NCBI GenBank assembly: GCA_012960315.1
Contig: DUBN01000008.1
Location: forward strand, 1-41,116
Length of the DNA stretch: 41,116 nt
From: Acidimicrobiia bacterium
GTDB lineage: Bacteria > Actinomycetota > Acidimicrobiia > Acidimicrobiales > Poriferisodalaceae
Direction of reading: 5' to 3'
Shown: positions 1 through 8,123 of the stretch, piece by piece
How the letters are laid out: every line of letters starts with the position of its first letter
How positions within the stretch are numbered: the first letter of the stretch is position 1
Translations under genes and position numbers: made by a program
Notes under the pieces: model-generated
Databases searched by the model: none
What the model was told of the DNA's origin: nothing
The model's input: only the letters and a program-made list of their open reading frames with translations

Positions 1-1066
1 GACCAAGAACGAGCGTCGCGCTCAGATCGTAGGAACGGGACTGATTGGGGGCTCCATCGCGCTTGCCCTCCGAGCGAGGGGATGGCACATAACGGGTAGG
101 GATATCGATGCTAAGCGGGCCGAGCGAGCATTAGAACTAGGAGTACTGGACGTAGTTGGTAGCGATGCGGAGGCCGAGTTGGCCTTCGTTGCGGTGCCCG
201 CGAGCGCTCTCGAGGCAGAGATTCGCAAAACCCTTCGCGAAACGAATGGCATCGTGACAGACACTGGAAGTGTGAAAACCACAGTTGCCCGGAGCATCGA
301 CGACCCCAGATTTATACCGGGACACCCGATGGCAGGCTCAGAACAAGAAGGCGTCGATGGCGCTAACCAAGAAATCTTTGATGGTGCTGTCTGGGTTCTC
401 ACTCCGACGTTGGGCAGCGATGACTTTGGCCTTCGGGATCTCCAAACGGTCCTGGCCTCTATGGGCTGCGACGTCGTAACCATGACTCCTGAACGCCACG
501 ACGCGTTGGTTGCGATCGTCTCTCATGTACCGCATCTAACTGCCGCCAGTTTGATGTGTCTCGCAGACGATCGCGCTCTAGACGACGCGCCTTTGCTGCG
601 TCTGGCTGCCGGCGGCTTTCGAGATATGACCCGCGTCGCCGCGGGCCACCCTGAAATATGGCTAGATATTTGTGAAGAGAACAGAGATGCCATCGTTTCG
701 GTCTTGGATGAGTTTTCTGCTCGAATTAGCAATATCCGCGAGATCGTTGCCCAGTCAGACCGAACCGGACTAACGAATTTGCTTTCTCAGGCGAGAAAAG
801 CCCGCACCAATTTGCCCTCTCGATATGTCAGACCTCAGGAACTCGTGGAGGTGCGAATTCCTATCCCGGATCGGAAGGGACAGATTGCGAATATCACCAT
901 GTTGGCTGCCGATTGTGAGGTCAATGTCGCCGACATAGAGGTCGCTCACTCTGCTGAGGGAGCGCAAGGCGTTCTTGTCCTTGTCGTGGCTCAAGCTGAG
1001 GTGCAGAGGTTCCTGGCCGCGTTGGCAGGGCAGGGCTACCGGCCCACCACAAGAGAACTGGCATGA
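1..1066 (+). CDS. tyrA: Prephenate dehydrogenase with C-terminal ACT domain (5' end cut by window)
   Basis: Catalyses NAD(P)-dependent oxidative decarboxylation of prephenate to 4-hydroxyphenylpyruvate in tyrosine synthesis (cytosolic). The reading frame is open from base 2. It opens with a Rossmann nucleotide-binding motif GTGLIGGS about 12 residues in, followed by GHPMAGSE and SHVPH, which carry the substrate-binding and catalytic histidines of the TyrA family. The last ~75 residues (from VEVRIPIPDRKGQIANI) look like an ACT domain, suggesting feedback control by an aromatic amino acid. Base 1 is a G, so the start could be an ATG whose first two bases lie just outside the window; this is inference. 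A TTG at 179 lies after the Rossmann motif and cannot be the real start. The stop overlaps the aroA–cmk start by 4 bases (ATGA), indicating translational coupling. Confidence 0.93.
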   Translation, partial: TKNERRAQIVGTGLIGGSIALALRARGWHITGRDIDAKRAERALELGVLDVVGSDAEAELAFVAVPASALEAEIRKTLRETNGIVTDTGSVKTTVARSIDDPRFIPGHPMAGSEQEGVDGANQEIFDGAVWVLTPTLGSDDFGLRDLQTVLASMGCDVVTMTPERHDALVAIVSHVPHLTAASLMCLADDRALDDAPLLRLAAGGFRDMTRVAAGHPEIWLDICEENRDAIVSVLDEFSARISNIREIVAQSDRTGLTNLLSQARKARTNLPSRYVRPQELVEVRIPIPDRKGQIANITMLAADCEVNVADIEVAHSAEGAQGVLVLVVAQAEVQRFLAALAGQGYRPTTRELA

Positions 1067-3009
1067 ATAATTCGCGTTTGATGACTCCGTTTGCTGGCCC
1101 GGCTGTAGGGGATGTGTCGCTTCCTGGGTCAAAGAGTCATATGAACCGAGCATTGCTCTGCGCTGCTCTCTCTGAAGGCAGGAGCCGGCTATCTGGAGTT
1201 CTCTTCGCCGATGATACCGAAGCGATGTTGGAAGCAATTGTTTCGTTGGGAGCAACAGTTGAAGTGGATCGCGAGAACTTTGAGATTGAGGTCACCGGGT
1301 TAGCTGGTGCACCAAACTTTCGAGACCTCGTTATCGACGCGAGATCGTCGGGAACGACCTCTCGATTTCTTTTGCCGACGTTGGCGGGGGGCAGCGGCGT
1401 AGTGACGCTGGATGGAGCACAGCAATTACGGTCGCGCCCATTCGCGGAACAAATTGAGGCATTGCGCTATCTGGGGTGTGATCTTGAAGAGTTAGGTGCT
1501 CTCGGCCAGCTACCTGTCAAGATTTCTTCTCAGGGCTTAGAAGGGGGTGAGGTCGAAATCTCCGCGGAAACTAGTAGCCAGTTCATTAGCGGTCTGATGT
1601 TGGCTGCGCCGCTTTACACAAACGGACTAAAAATAAGATTGACGGGCCTACTGGTCAGTCGACCCTATCTAGAACTCACCGTCAAGGTCATGCGTGATTT
1701 TGGCGTATCAGTCGAGAAACCAGACGAATTCACATACGTTGTGCCCCCAGGCCGGTACCTAGCGACTGAAGCTCGAATTGAGCCAGACGCTTCGGCCGCC
1801 TCATATTTTTTTGCCGCCGCCTCGATCACTCAAGGACGAGTGAAGGTAGTTGGTCTTCACCGAGAGAGTTACCAGGGAGATGTCCAATTCGTTGATGTGA
1901 TGGAACAACTTGGTGCCAAAGTTGTCTGGGGTGAGAATTTCATTGAGGTCGAGGGTGATCGAATTCGCGGAGGCACGTTCGATCTTCGCGACTTTTCAGA
2001 CACTGCGCAGACGTTGGCGGCTGTGGCAGCTTTTGCTGAAAGCGATATTGAAATTACAGGTATTGGTTTCATTCGACGCAAAGAGACGGACCGAATCGCT
2101 GGCATGGTTGCAGAGCTAGCCAAATGTGGTGTTGAAGCCATCGAAAGCGAAGATGGGCTTATCGTGCGACCGGATTTGTGGTCGCTTAGGGGAGCAAGTA
2201 TTGATACCTACGGCGACCACCGCATGGCTATGTCCATGGCTTTGCTTTCGCTTCGAATCCCCCGAATAGTGATCAACGATCACGATTGCGTGGCAAAGAC
2301 GTTTCCCGACTTTTTTTCATGTCTCGAGGAGCTTCGTCCGAAGGTCAAACCGAGGGGCGAGGTGGTTGCCGTTGCGGCTATCGACGGCCCGGCAGGGTCT
2401 GGCAAGTCGACGGTGGCTCGCCTCCTTGCAAGCGAATTAGATCTTCCACATTTTGACACTGGGGCCATGTACCGGGCCGTGGTAGTGGCGGCATTGCGCG
2501 CAGGAATTGATCCCGAAAATCAAGACGCGATGACTGACCTCGCCGAGAAAACGGAGATCTCCATCAGCGAGCTAATTATTATTGATGGCGTTGACGCCAC
2601 AGATGAAATCAGGACCCCGCAAATCAATGAGTGGGTGAGCGTCGTAGCGGCAAACCCAGGTGTACGTCGCGCGCTGGTAGCCCGGCAGAGGAAATGGGCG
2701 ACTGAAATAGGTGGCGGAGTGATGGAAGGCCGTGACATCGGTACCGAAGTATTCCCGGACGCAATATTCAAGGCCTTTCTGACTGCTCAACCTGAGGTTC
2801 GGGCGCGGCGTCGATATGAGGAATCGTCGGTTCAAACACTAGGAGATGTAAAAGAGGATCTGGAACGGCGAGATCGGATTGACTCAACTCGCGCTGATTC
2901 TCCGCTTCAAGTAGCATCTGGCGCCGTAGTAATTGATACCAGCGAACTCACCATTCAAGAAGTGGTATCGGACCTTGCAAGTATGTTCCGTTCCGTCATG
3001 GAGGATTGA
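1063..3009 (+). CDS. aroA-cmk: Bifunctional EPSP synthase / cytidylate kinase (AroA–Cmk fusion)
   Basis: One 648-residue frame carries two enzymes. Residues 1–425 are 3-phosphoshikimate 1-carboxyvinyltransferase: LPGSKSHMNRALL near the N-terminus, the SSGTTSRF phosphate-binding loop, and YGDHRMAMSMAL and DHDCVAKTFPDFF near the end of the domain. Residues ~434–648 are CMP kinase: P-loop DGPAGSGKS, DTGAMYRA, and EGRDIGTEVFPDA. AroA makes EPSP in the shikimate pathway; Cmk phosphorylates CMP/dCMP. Each half has the normal length of its stand-alone family, so neither looks truncated. The joint is very short, and a ribosome-binding site with an in-frame GTG sits exactly at it (see 2352–2364). The gene starts inside the tyrA stop and its own stop touches plsC, so tyrA–aroA/cmk–plsC is one operon. 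AroA–Cmk fusions are known in some bacteria; a misassembly is unlikely because no frame break is seen. Confidence 0.93.
   Translation: MNNSRLMTPFAGPAVGDVSLPGSKSHMNRALLCAALSEGRSRLSGVLFADDTEAMLEAIVSLGATVEVDRENFEIEVTGLAGAPNFRDLVIDARSSGTTSRFLLPTLAGGSGVVTLDGAQQLRSRPFAEQIEALRYLGCDLEELGALGQLPVKISSQGLEGGEVEISAETSSQFISGLMLAAPLYTNGLKIRLTGLLVSRPYLELTVKVMRDFGVSVEKPDEFTYVVPPGRYLATEARIEPDASAASYFFAAASITQGRVKVVGLHRESYQGDVQFVDVMEQLGAKVVWGENFIEVEGDRIRGGTFDLRDFSDTAQTLAAVAAFAESDIEITGIGFIRRKETDRIAGMVAELAKCGVEAIESEDGLIVRPDLWSLRGASIDTYGDHRMAMSMALLSLRIPRIVINDHDCVAKTFPDFFSCLEELRPKVKPRGEVVAVAAIDGPAGSGKSTVARLLASELDLPHFDTGAMYRAVVVAALRAGIDPENQDAMTDLAEKTEISISELIIIDGVDATDEIRTPQINEWVSVVAANPGVRRALVARQRKWATEIGGGVMEGRDIGTEVFPDAIFKAFLTAQPEVRARRRYEESSVQTLGDVKEDLERRDRIDSTRADSPLQVASGAVVIDTSELTIQEVVSDLASMFRSVMED
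2352..2364 (+). promoter_or_regulatory. Internal Shine–Dalgarno and in-frame GTG at the AroA/Cmk junction
   Basis: GAGGGG at 2352–2357 is followed after 4 nt by GTG at 2362–2364, codon 434 of the fusion. Initiation there would give a protein beginning MVAVAAIDGPAGSGKS, which is how stand-alone Cmk proteins begin, with a normal length of 215 residues. This suggests that free Cmk might be made in addition to the fusion. It is an inference; the same bases also encode the linker. Confidence 0.4.
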
Positions 3010-3731
3010 TGGACAAACAACTGTCGGTGACGAATCCCAACGCTCGTTGGTACAACCGAGCAACATATCGGGTGCTCAAATACCTACTTTGGGGAGTCTT
3101 CAAGTTCTGGAACCGGCTAACTATTGAGGGTCAAGAGAATATCCCTGAAGGATCGTGTGTCTGGGCGCCGAACCATCGGAGTTACATCGACACGCCACTG
3201 CAATCATGCGTCCCAAGGCGGCTCCGGTTCATGGGTAAAGAGTCGGTTTGGAACAACGCCTTCTTTGCTTGGCTTTTCACCACCATCGGAGGTTTCCCCG
3301 TCAGCAGAGGAAGCGCCGATCGAGCTGCTCTTATGACCGCGCTCACAGTCCTACAAAACGGCGAGGACCCTGTGGTGGCTTTCCCTGAGGGAGAACGCAA
3401 AGACGGCCCTCGAATCTTTCCATTATTTGACGGAGCGGCTTATTTGGCCGCTAAGGCCCAAGTAGCGATCGTGCCCGTCGGAATTGGCGGCACGGCAACC
3501 GCCATGCCGAGGGGTTCCAAATTGTTATATCCAAAACGAGTACACGTCATCATCGGTAAACCAATCCCACCACCCCCGCTCAGCCCCACCGGCCGCTTGG
3601 TTCGACAAGAGGTACGCGAAACCTCCGCACACCTACGAGAAGAAATCCAAGACTTGTTTGACCGAGCTCAAATTATTTGCGGCACGCCAAACATTTATGA
3701 GCCCGGTAGCGAACCCCAGACCGACCTATAA
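3009..3731 (+). CDS. plsC: 1-acyl-sn-glycerol-3-phosphate acyltransferase family protein
   Basis: PlsC-family enzymes transfer an acyl chain to lysophosphatidic acid at the membrane, giving phosphatidic acid. The 240-residue product shows the family blocks in order: NHRSYIDTP (HX4D catalytic motif), GGFPVSRGSADR, FPEGERKDG and VPVGIGGT. The chosen ATG at 3009 shares one base with the aroA–cmk stop (TGATG) and has GGAGG at 3000–3004, 4 nt upstream. An in-frame TTG at 3006 would sit too close to that site. The C-terminal tail is polar. The gene lies third in the tyrA operon. A cmk–plsC pairing is common in actinobacteria. The exact acyl acceptor cannot be proved from sequence. Confidence 0.85.
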   Translation: MDKQLSVTNPNARWYNRATYRVLKYLLWGVFKFWNRLTIEGQENIPEGSCVWAPNHRSYIDTPLQSCVPRRLRFMGKESVWNNAFFAWLFTTIGGFPVSRGSADRAALMTALTVLQNGEDPVVAFPEGERKDGPRIFPLFDGAAYLAAKAQVAIVPVGIGGTATAMPRGSKLLYPKRVHVIIGKPIPPPPLSPTGRLVRQEVRETSAHLREEIQDLFDRAQIICGTPNIYEPGSEPQTDL

Positions 3732-3752
3732 ACAGCTCTAATTGTTCGCGCT

Positions 3753-4787
3753 TTAATCGGCAAGAGAAGCAAGAACCTCACTAGCGGCAATCTCTCGGTC
3801 AAGCGGCACGACCCGAGCATCCGATGGAACCGCAAGAGTCGCGTGCACGGCCGTCTCAAGGGCCGAAAGAAGCTCCCGGATTTCTCTCGGCGGTGGAAAA
3901 TACTCGTCTTCGTCAGTGATACTCACCTCTTCAACGCCAAATCTCGGTGCAAGATGTCGAATCACTGCCTCTACTAGTTCCTCAGGGGCCGACGCGCCTG
4001 CTGTCACTCCAACTGTGCCCTGAAGCCCCTCAGGTAGCTCGGAGCCAGAGTTAATTCGAAAGACTTGTTCGCAACCGGATTCCTTTGCCAGTTTGACGAG
4101 AGCCATGGTGTTGGACGAATTGGCTGAACCAATGACAATGACTGCATCACATCGTTGAGCTATCGAAGCTAAAGCGGACTGTCGGTTAGTCGTAGCGAAG
4201 CAAAGATCGCTACGACCTGGCATCCAAACATCAGGGAACCTTTCCTTGGTCGCTTGCAACACGCCCTCCCAATCTCGATGGCTGAGGGTAGTTTGCGCCA
4301 ACATTGCAAGTGGCTCCTGGAATTCCGGCAAATTAGCTACTTGGGCAGAATCTTCGACCAGATGGATTGCATCGGGAGCAACTGCCATTGTTCCGACCGC
4401 CTCCTCATGGCCTTGGTGCCCTACGTAGATAATTCGGTAACCCTTTTTCGAGCGAACGCGCACCTCGTGATGGACCTTGGTTACGAGAGGACAAACGGCA
4501 TCGACTACGTACCCACCTCGTTCGCGTGCTTCCCTGACAACTTCAGGGGCAGACCCGTGAGCAGACAGCATCAACGGACGTCCTTCGGGTACTTGACTGA
4601 CGTCATCAACAAAGACCACCCCAAGGCTTCGGAATCGATCGACTACAAGTTGGTTGTGAACGATCTCGTGGTAGCAGTAGACCGGCGGATCGAACGAGCG
4701 CACCATCCAGGCCAGCGCCTTTATCGCCATCTCGACCCCGGCACAAAAACCTCGGGGTGACGCCAATAAGACCTGATCCACACTCAC
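3753..4787 (-). CDS. ispH: 4-hydroxy-3-methylbut-2-enyl diphosphate reductase
   Basis: IspH is the last enzyme of the MEP isoprenoid pathway, a [4Fe-4S] protein reducing HMBPP to IPP and DMAPP. The 344-residue product has the three cluster cysteines in their expected contexts: SPRGFCAGVEMAI, DAVCPLVTKVH and SDLCFATTNRQSA. It also has HEIVHN, GHQGHEEAVGTM (catalytic Glu) and VTAGASAPEELV. I chose GTG at 4787 because a TAGCCT −10 element ends 7 nt before it; a TTG at 4790 is less likely. The gene converges on plsC with a 21-bp gap and diverges from the DUF512 gene. Confidence 0.95.
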   Translation of the reverse strand: MSVDQVLLASPRGFCAGVEMAIKALAWMVRSFDPPVYCYHEIVHNQLVVDRFRSLGVVFVDDVSQVPEGRPLMLSAHGSAPEVVREARERGGYVVDAVCPLVTKVHHEVRVRSKKGYRIIYVGHQGHEEAVGTMAVAPDAIHLVEDSAQVANLPEFQEPLAMLAQTTLSHRDWEGVLQATKERFPDVWMPGRSDLCFATTNRQSALASIAQRCDAVIVIGSANSSNTMALVKLAKESGCEQVFRINSGSELPEGLQGTVGVTAGASAPEELVEAVIRHLAPRFGVEEVSITDEDEYFPPPREIRELLSALETAVHATLAVPSDARVVPLDREIAASEVLASLAD

Positions 4788-4794
4788 CAAGCTG

Positions 4795-4800
4795 AGGCTA
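4795..4800 (-). promoter_or_regulatory. −10 element of ispH, probably leaderless
   Basis: On the minus strand TAGCCT fits TANNNT and is followed by 7 nt and the GTG at 4787, placing the expected transcription start at or next to the start codon. No ribosome-binding site is visible. No clear −35 is seen. Confidence 0.45.
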
Positions 4801-4849
4801 CCGCTTGACAGCTTTCCTCCCCGTGCTGAGTGTCGGACGAGGTCGCCCG

Positions 4850-4855
4850 TATCCT
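4850..4855 (+). promoter_or_regulatory. −10 element of the DUF512 gene, probably leaderless
   Basis: TATCCT fits TANNNT and is followed by 7 nt and the ATG at 4863. If it is used, the upstream in-frame GTG at 4830 cannot be the start. Confidence 0.4.
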
Positions 4856-4862
4856 GAACTCC

Positions 4863-6317
4863 ATGTCCTTGCCCGTTGTCATCAACGTCGCGCCTGAAAG
4901 TGCTGCTGAGTCGGCAGGCCTCGGCCCCGGCGATGAAATCGTTGCTATCGATGGTGAGGTGCCAACCGACGTTATTCGCTGGCAGTTGTTAGTCGATGAA
5001 GCCGACCCGGTTTTGACTGTTCAGCGCGGAGGTCTAGAGCTAGACGTCAAAGTAGTTAAGGCGGCCGGAGAGCCATTGGGTGCTGAAGTGGATTCGTCGA
5101 TATTCGACCGAGTCAGAACGTGTGACAACCACTGCGAATTTTGCTTCATCTATCAGTTGCCCAAAGGGATGCGTCGAAGCCTTTATCTAAAAGACGATGA
5201 CTATCGCCTTTCGTTTCTCTACGGAAACTTCACGACACTGACGCGGTTTACCGAGGCCGATTTAGAAAGAGTCGTAACAGAACGACTCTCCCCCCTGTAC
5301 GTCTCGATCCATGCCACCGATCCGGCGGTCCGAGCTCGAATGCTCCGTAATCCGCGCGGCGGATACAGTTTGCGTTGGTTGAAGGCGCTGCTCGATTTCA
5401 AGATCGAAGTACACGGACAGATCGTCGTGTGTCCCGGAGTAAACGATGGAGAAGTATTAGACGACAGCTTGCTCGGAGTACTTGATCGCTTTCCAGAACT
5501 CAGCTCGTTGGCCGTAGTGCCCCTAGGGGTCAGCGCTCACAACCGCGAACCCTCAATGCGGCCTCACACTGAAGATGAGGCCGCCGCGGTTATTGAGACG
5601 GTCGAACGTTGGCAGGACCTGTTCCTCGAAGCGAATGGACACAGGCTCGTTTACGCGGCAGACGAGTACTACCTGCTGGCAGACAAGACGTTTCCAGAAG
5701 CTGACACATATGAAGATTTCCCGATGTACGAAGATGGAATTGGAATGGCTAGAGCTTTCGAAGCGGAATTCAGTGGCAAATTACCCTCGGGAGTTGGGGC
5801 GCGAGCGGGCTTTTTCCAATGGGTAGACGGCGCCCCGGCTGAGGGATACCGCGCGCCTCGCATGGGTGGCGGTTCGAATCGCGCAGGAGAGATCGTGAGC
5901 ACTGATCCCTCAGAAGATGTAGCGGCGATCCCTGTAGGAATAAGTGTTCGAGACGACGCGCCCGTCGCCATACTTACGGGAGCGTACGGAGCGCAAGTCC
6001 TCTCACCGTTAATTAATTCTCTTGGCCGAGGAGGCATTCGCATCGTAGAAGTCGAGAACCTCTTCTTTGGTGGCAATGTGAAGGTGAGTGGACTAATGGT
6101 TGGAGAGGATCTGCATCGAACGCTCTCCTCTGAACCCGAAGGGCATCGCTATCTGTTGCCAGACGTGTGCCTCAACAACGGGAAATTCTTAGATGGATTG
6201 CGCATAGATGACTTACCACGCGAGGTAGAAGTAGTTCCTACAGACGGAGTTGCTCTGCGCGCCGCCCTTAAACGAGGGACTCGTTCTGAAGGTTTGGCGC
6301 GAGAAGGTGCAACATGA
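4863..6317 (+). CDS. DUF512 protein: PDZ-like N-terminus, radical-SAM-type Fe–S core
   Basis: Related to the TIGR03279/DUF512 family of putative Fe–S oxidoreductases, whose reaction is unknown. From ATG 4863 it has 484 residues. Residues ~1–60 are PDZ-like (VVINVAPESAAESAGLGPGD). Next is a cysteine triplet CDNHCEFC (C-x3-C-x2-C, about residues 87–94) expected to hold a [4Fe-4S] cluster. Then comes a radical-SAM-like barrel (LYVSIHATDP) and a C-terminal DUF512 part (ILTGAYGAQVLSPL, then NLFFGGNVKVSGL). An in-frame GTG at 4830 would add 11 residues. I prefer 4863 because homologues begin at the PDZ part and a −10 element occupies 4850–4855. The stop overlaps the der start by 4 bases. Pairing with der is a recurrent arrangement of this family and hints at a ribosome- or RNA-linked role; that link is inference. 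Confidence 0.85.
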   Translation: MSLPVVINVAPESAAESAGLGPGDEIVAIDGEVPTDVIRWQLLVDEADPVLTVQRGGLELDVKVVKAAGEPLGAEVDSSIFDRVRTCDNHCEFCFIYQLPKGMRRSLYLKDDDYRLSFLYGNFTTLTRFTEADLERVVTERLSPLYVSIHATDPAVRARMLRNPRGGYSLRWLKALLDFKIEVHGQIVVCPGVNDGEVLDDSLLGVLDRFPELSSLAVVPLGVSAHNREPSMRPHTEDEAAAVIETVERWQDLFLEANGHRLVYAADEYYLLADKTFPEADTYEDFPMYEDGIGMARAFEAEFSGKLPSGVGARAGFFQWVDGAPAEGYRAPRMGGGSNRAGEIVSTDPSEDVAAIPVGISVRDDAPVAILTGAYGAQVLSPLINSLGRGGIRIVEVENLFFGGNVKVSGLMVGEDLHRTLSSEPEGHRYLLPDVCLNNGKFLDGLRIDDLPREVEVVPTDGVALRAALKRGTRSEGLAREGAT

Positions 6318-7645
6318 CAGCGCCGGGGCCATTGCCCGTAGTTTCTGTGATCGGCCGACCCAACGTTGGGAAGTCGACGTTATTCAATCGAATCCTCGGC
6401 AGACGCGAAGCAATCGTGGAAGAAAGATCAGGTGTAACTAGGGACCGCAAAGCCCTGGAAGCCGAATGGCAAGGAAACAATTTCTTGCTCGTTGACACTG
6501 GCGGCTGGATGCCCACGGGATCCGACCTAGATGGCAAAGTTTCCGCTCAGAGCGAAAAGGCCATCAATAACTCAGACCTGATCATCATGGTGGTTGACGG
6601 CGCCACAGGGATCACCGACGAAGACAGTCGTGTTGCATCAATCCTTCGACGTTCGAAGGCTCCGATAATTCTCGCCGTAAACAAAATCGATACCTCGCTC
6701 CGAGATCAAGATATCTGGGAGTTCATGTCTCTAGGTCTTGGCGAACCATTCGGAGTTTCGGCTCTACATAGTCGCAACACTGGCGATTTACTTGACCGGA
6801 TTGTTGAAATGCTCCCTACTTCTGGGCAGCCGACAGAGGAAAGTCCTCAACAAGATAACGAACCGGAACCCGATGAAGGGGTCCGGGGGGTTGCCATTGT
6901 CGGTCGACCAAATGTCGGGAAATCAACCCTATTCAATCGACTAATTGGTGACGAGCGTTCAGTTGTTCACGACATGCCTGGCACCACACGCGACGCGATT
7001 GACACTGTGGTCGAGACCGAGTTAGGTCCCTTGCGCTTCATCGATACGGCCGGCATGAGGCGAAAAGCTCGAGTCGATGACGACACCGAGTACTACTCGA
7101 GCCTCCGGGCGTTGCGGGCAATAGACAAGGCCGACGTCGCGCTTCTTGTGATTGACGCATCCGAGGGTGTGACTTCACAAGACCAACGCCTTGCAGAACG
7201 AGTGGATGCCGCCGGATGCCCAATTGTCATATTGATGAACAAATGGGAAGTCGTTAACCAAGAAGAAAAAGACGAACTGATGTATCAGCTAGGTCAACGA
7301 CTTCACTTCCTCGGAGAATCGCCGGTCTTGCGTATAAGCGCCCTAACCGGACGGGGTATACAGCGCCTTGCTCCGGCGTTAGAGGCAGCTATAGATGCGT
7401 ATGAAACAAGAGTGCCAACTCGCCGAGTGAACGAAGTGATTCAGTTGGCCCAGTCAGCTCAAGCCGCACCCCACGGAGGTCGAGTTCTTTACGCAACCCA
7501 AGGCGCAACTCACCCACCCACCTTCACGTTGTTCACTAATAAAGATTTACCTGCAAGTTATGTTCGTTACCTCGAACGCCGCTTGCGCGAAGAATTCGAC
7601 CTTGGCGCAACGCCTATAAAGGTGCGACTTCGGCGGCGCGGCTAA
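6314..7645 (+). CDS. der: Ribosome biogenesis GTPase Der (EngA)
   Basis: A tandem-GTPase factor acting in 50S subunit maturation. The 443-residue product has two complete G domains. The first has GRPNVGKSTLFNRILG, DTGGW and NKID. The second, from about residue 190, has GRPNVGKSTLFNRLIG, DTAGMRR and NKWE. A C-terminal KH-like domain follows and ends in a basic tail (RLRRRG). An acidic linker (TEESPQQDNEPEPDEG) separates the G domains. The ATG start overlaps the DUF512 stop (ATGA). Length and motifs are normal. Confidence 0.97.
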   Translation: MTAPGPLPVVSVIGRPNVGKSTLFNRILGRREAIVEERSGVTRDRKALEAEWQGNNFLLVDTGGWMPTGSDLDGKVSAQSEKAINNSDLIIMVVDGATGITDEDSRVASILRRSKAPIILAVNKIDTSLRDQDIWEFMSLGLGEPFGVSALHSRNTGDLLDRIVEMLPTSGQPTEESPQQDNEPEPDEGVRGVAIVGRPNVGKSTLFNRLIGDERSVVHDMPGTTRDAIDTVVETELGPLRFIDTAGMRRKARVDDDTEYYSSLRALRAIDKADVALLVIDASEGVTSQDQRLAERVDAAGCPIVILMNKWEVVNQEEKDELMYQLGQRLHFLGESPVLRISALTGRGIQRLAPALEAAIDAYETRVPTRRVNEVIQLAQSAQAAPHGGRVLYATQGATHPPTFTLFTNKDLPASYVRYLERRLREEFDLGATPIKVRLRRRG

Positions 7646-7702
7646 GGAAGTCTCGATGCAGGGTTCTGTTTCGTATAGGCAAAAGCACTTGGTGTTTGGA
7701 TC

Positions 7703-7912
7703 GTGACCTGGTGTGAGCAATGCGATCGCGACTTTGATATCGGCCTCCTCGGAGAAGACGGTGGTTGCCCCGTATGTGGTCAGTGGCTTGCTAAGCCATC
7801 GCGCGGTGGTTCTGTCCCGTGGCATTTTTGGGTGGTGGCCACAGGTGCTGTTCTGTACCTGGGGTGGCGAGCCCTGCAAGGAATTATCTGGGTGATACAG
7901 CAAATTATCTGA
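7703..7912 (+). CDS. Small zinc-ribbon membrane protein (69 aa), function unknown
   Basis: Starts at GTG 7703. Two CxxC pairs (C4/C7 and C22/C25, in TWCEQC and CPVC) form a zinc-ribbon knuckle. The rest, from about residue 39, is one hydrophobic segment, FWVVATGAVLYLGWRALQGI, likely to span the membrane. No ribosome-binding site better than GGA is seen before the start. It lies between der and tRNA-Pro on the same strand. The cysteine spacing and the single helix argue that it is a real gene rather than a chance frame. I do not recognise a characterised family. Confidence 0.6.
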   Translation: MTWCEQCDRDFDIGLLGEDGGCPVCGQWLAKPSRGGSVPWHFWVVATGAVLYLGWRALQGIIWVIQQII

Positions 7913-7948
7913 CCGTGTCCGGTGTGCGGATCGGAGCGTCATCCCAGA

Positions 7949-7954
7949 TATCGT
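7949..7954 (+). promoter_or_regulatory. Possible −10 element for tRNA-Pro
   Basis: TATCGT fits TANNNT and lies 10 nt before the first tRNA base, so a transcript starting about 7961 would have a very short 5' leader. No convincing −35 is visible. Confidence 0.3.
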
Positions 7955-7964
7955 GGCTTGGCTG

Positions 7965-8039
7965 CGGGCTGTGGCGCAGTTTGGTTAGCGCACTGGTCTG
8001 GGGGACCAGGGGTCGGAGGTTCAAATCCTCTCAGCCCGA
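7965..8039 (+). tRNA. tRNA-Pro (anticodon GGG)
   Basis: All four arms fold. The 7-bp acceptor stem pairs CGGGCTG (7965–7971) with CAGCCCG (8032–8038). The D stem is GCGC/GCGC. The anticodon stem is CTGGT/ACCAG around loop CTGGGGG, giving anticodon GGG at 8000–8002. The T stem is GGAGG/CCTCT with loop TTCAAAT. The C1–G72 pair and A73 are typical of bacterial tRNA-Pro. The 3' CCA is not encoded, so it must be added after transcription. Confidence 0.96.
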
Positions 8040-8048
8040 CGTAGACGA

Positions 8049-8074
8049 GGCCAGACACCTTTGAGTGTCTGGCC
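8049..8074 (+). terminator. Hairpin after tRNA-Pro, probable terminator
   Basis: A perfect 10-bp stem GGCCAGACAC / GTGTCTGGCC encloses a 6-nt loop (CTTTGA). It starts 10 nt after the tRNA. The following bases (GTCATGACACTTTCTT) are only mildly T-rich, so termination may be imperfect or factor-assisted. The dyad also lies downstream of the convergent LOG gene and could act both ways. Confidence 0.6.
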
Positions 8075-8123
8075 GTCATGACACTTTCTTGACGGCGCAT
8101 ACCTGTAGAGCGAACTGTTTTCG

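Noticed and set aside
4254-4760. Plus-strand frame antisense to ispH (168 codons)
   Set aside because: It is a shadow of ispH; it has no start signals and no recognisable motif, while ispH has all its cluster cysteines.
4805-4810. TTGACA as −35 of the DUF512 gene
   Set aside because: The hexamer is exact, but no −10-like sequence lies 16–19 nt downstream; the TATCCT element is 39 nt away.
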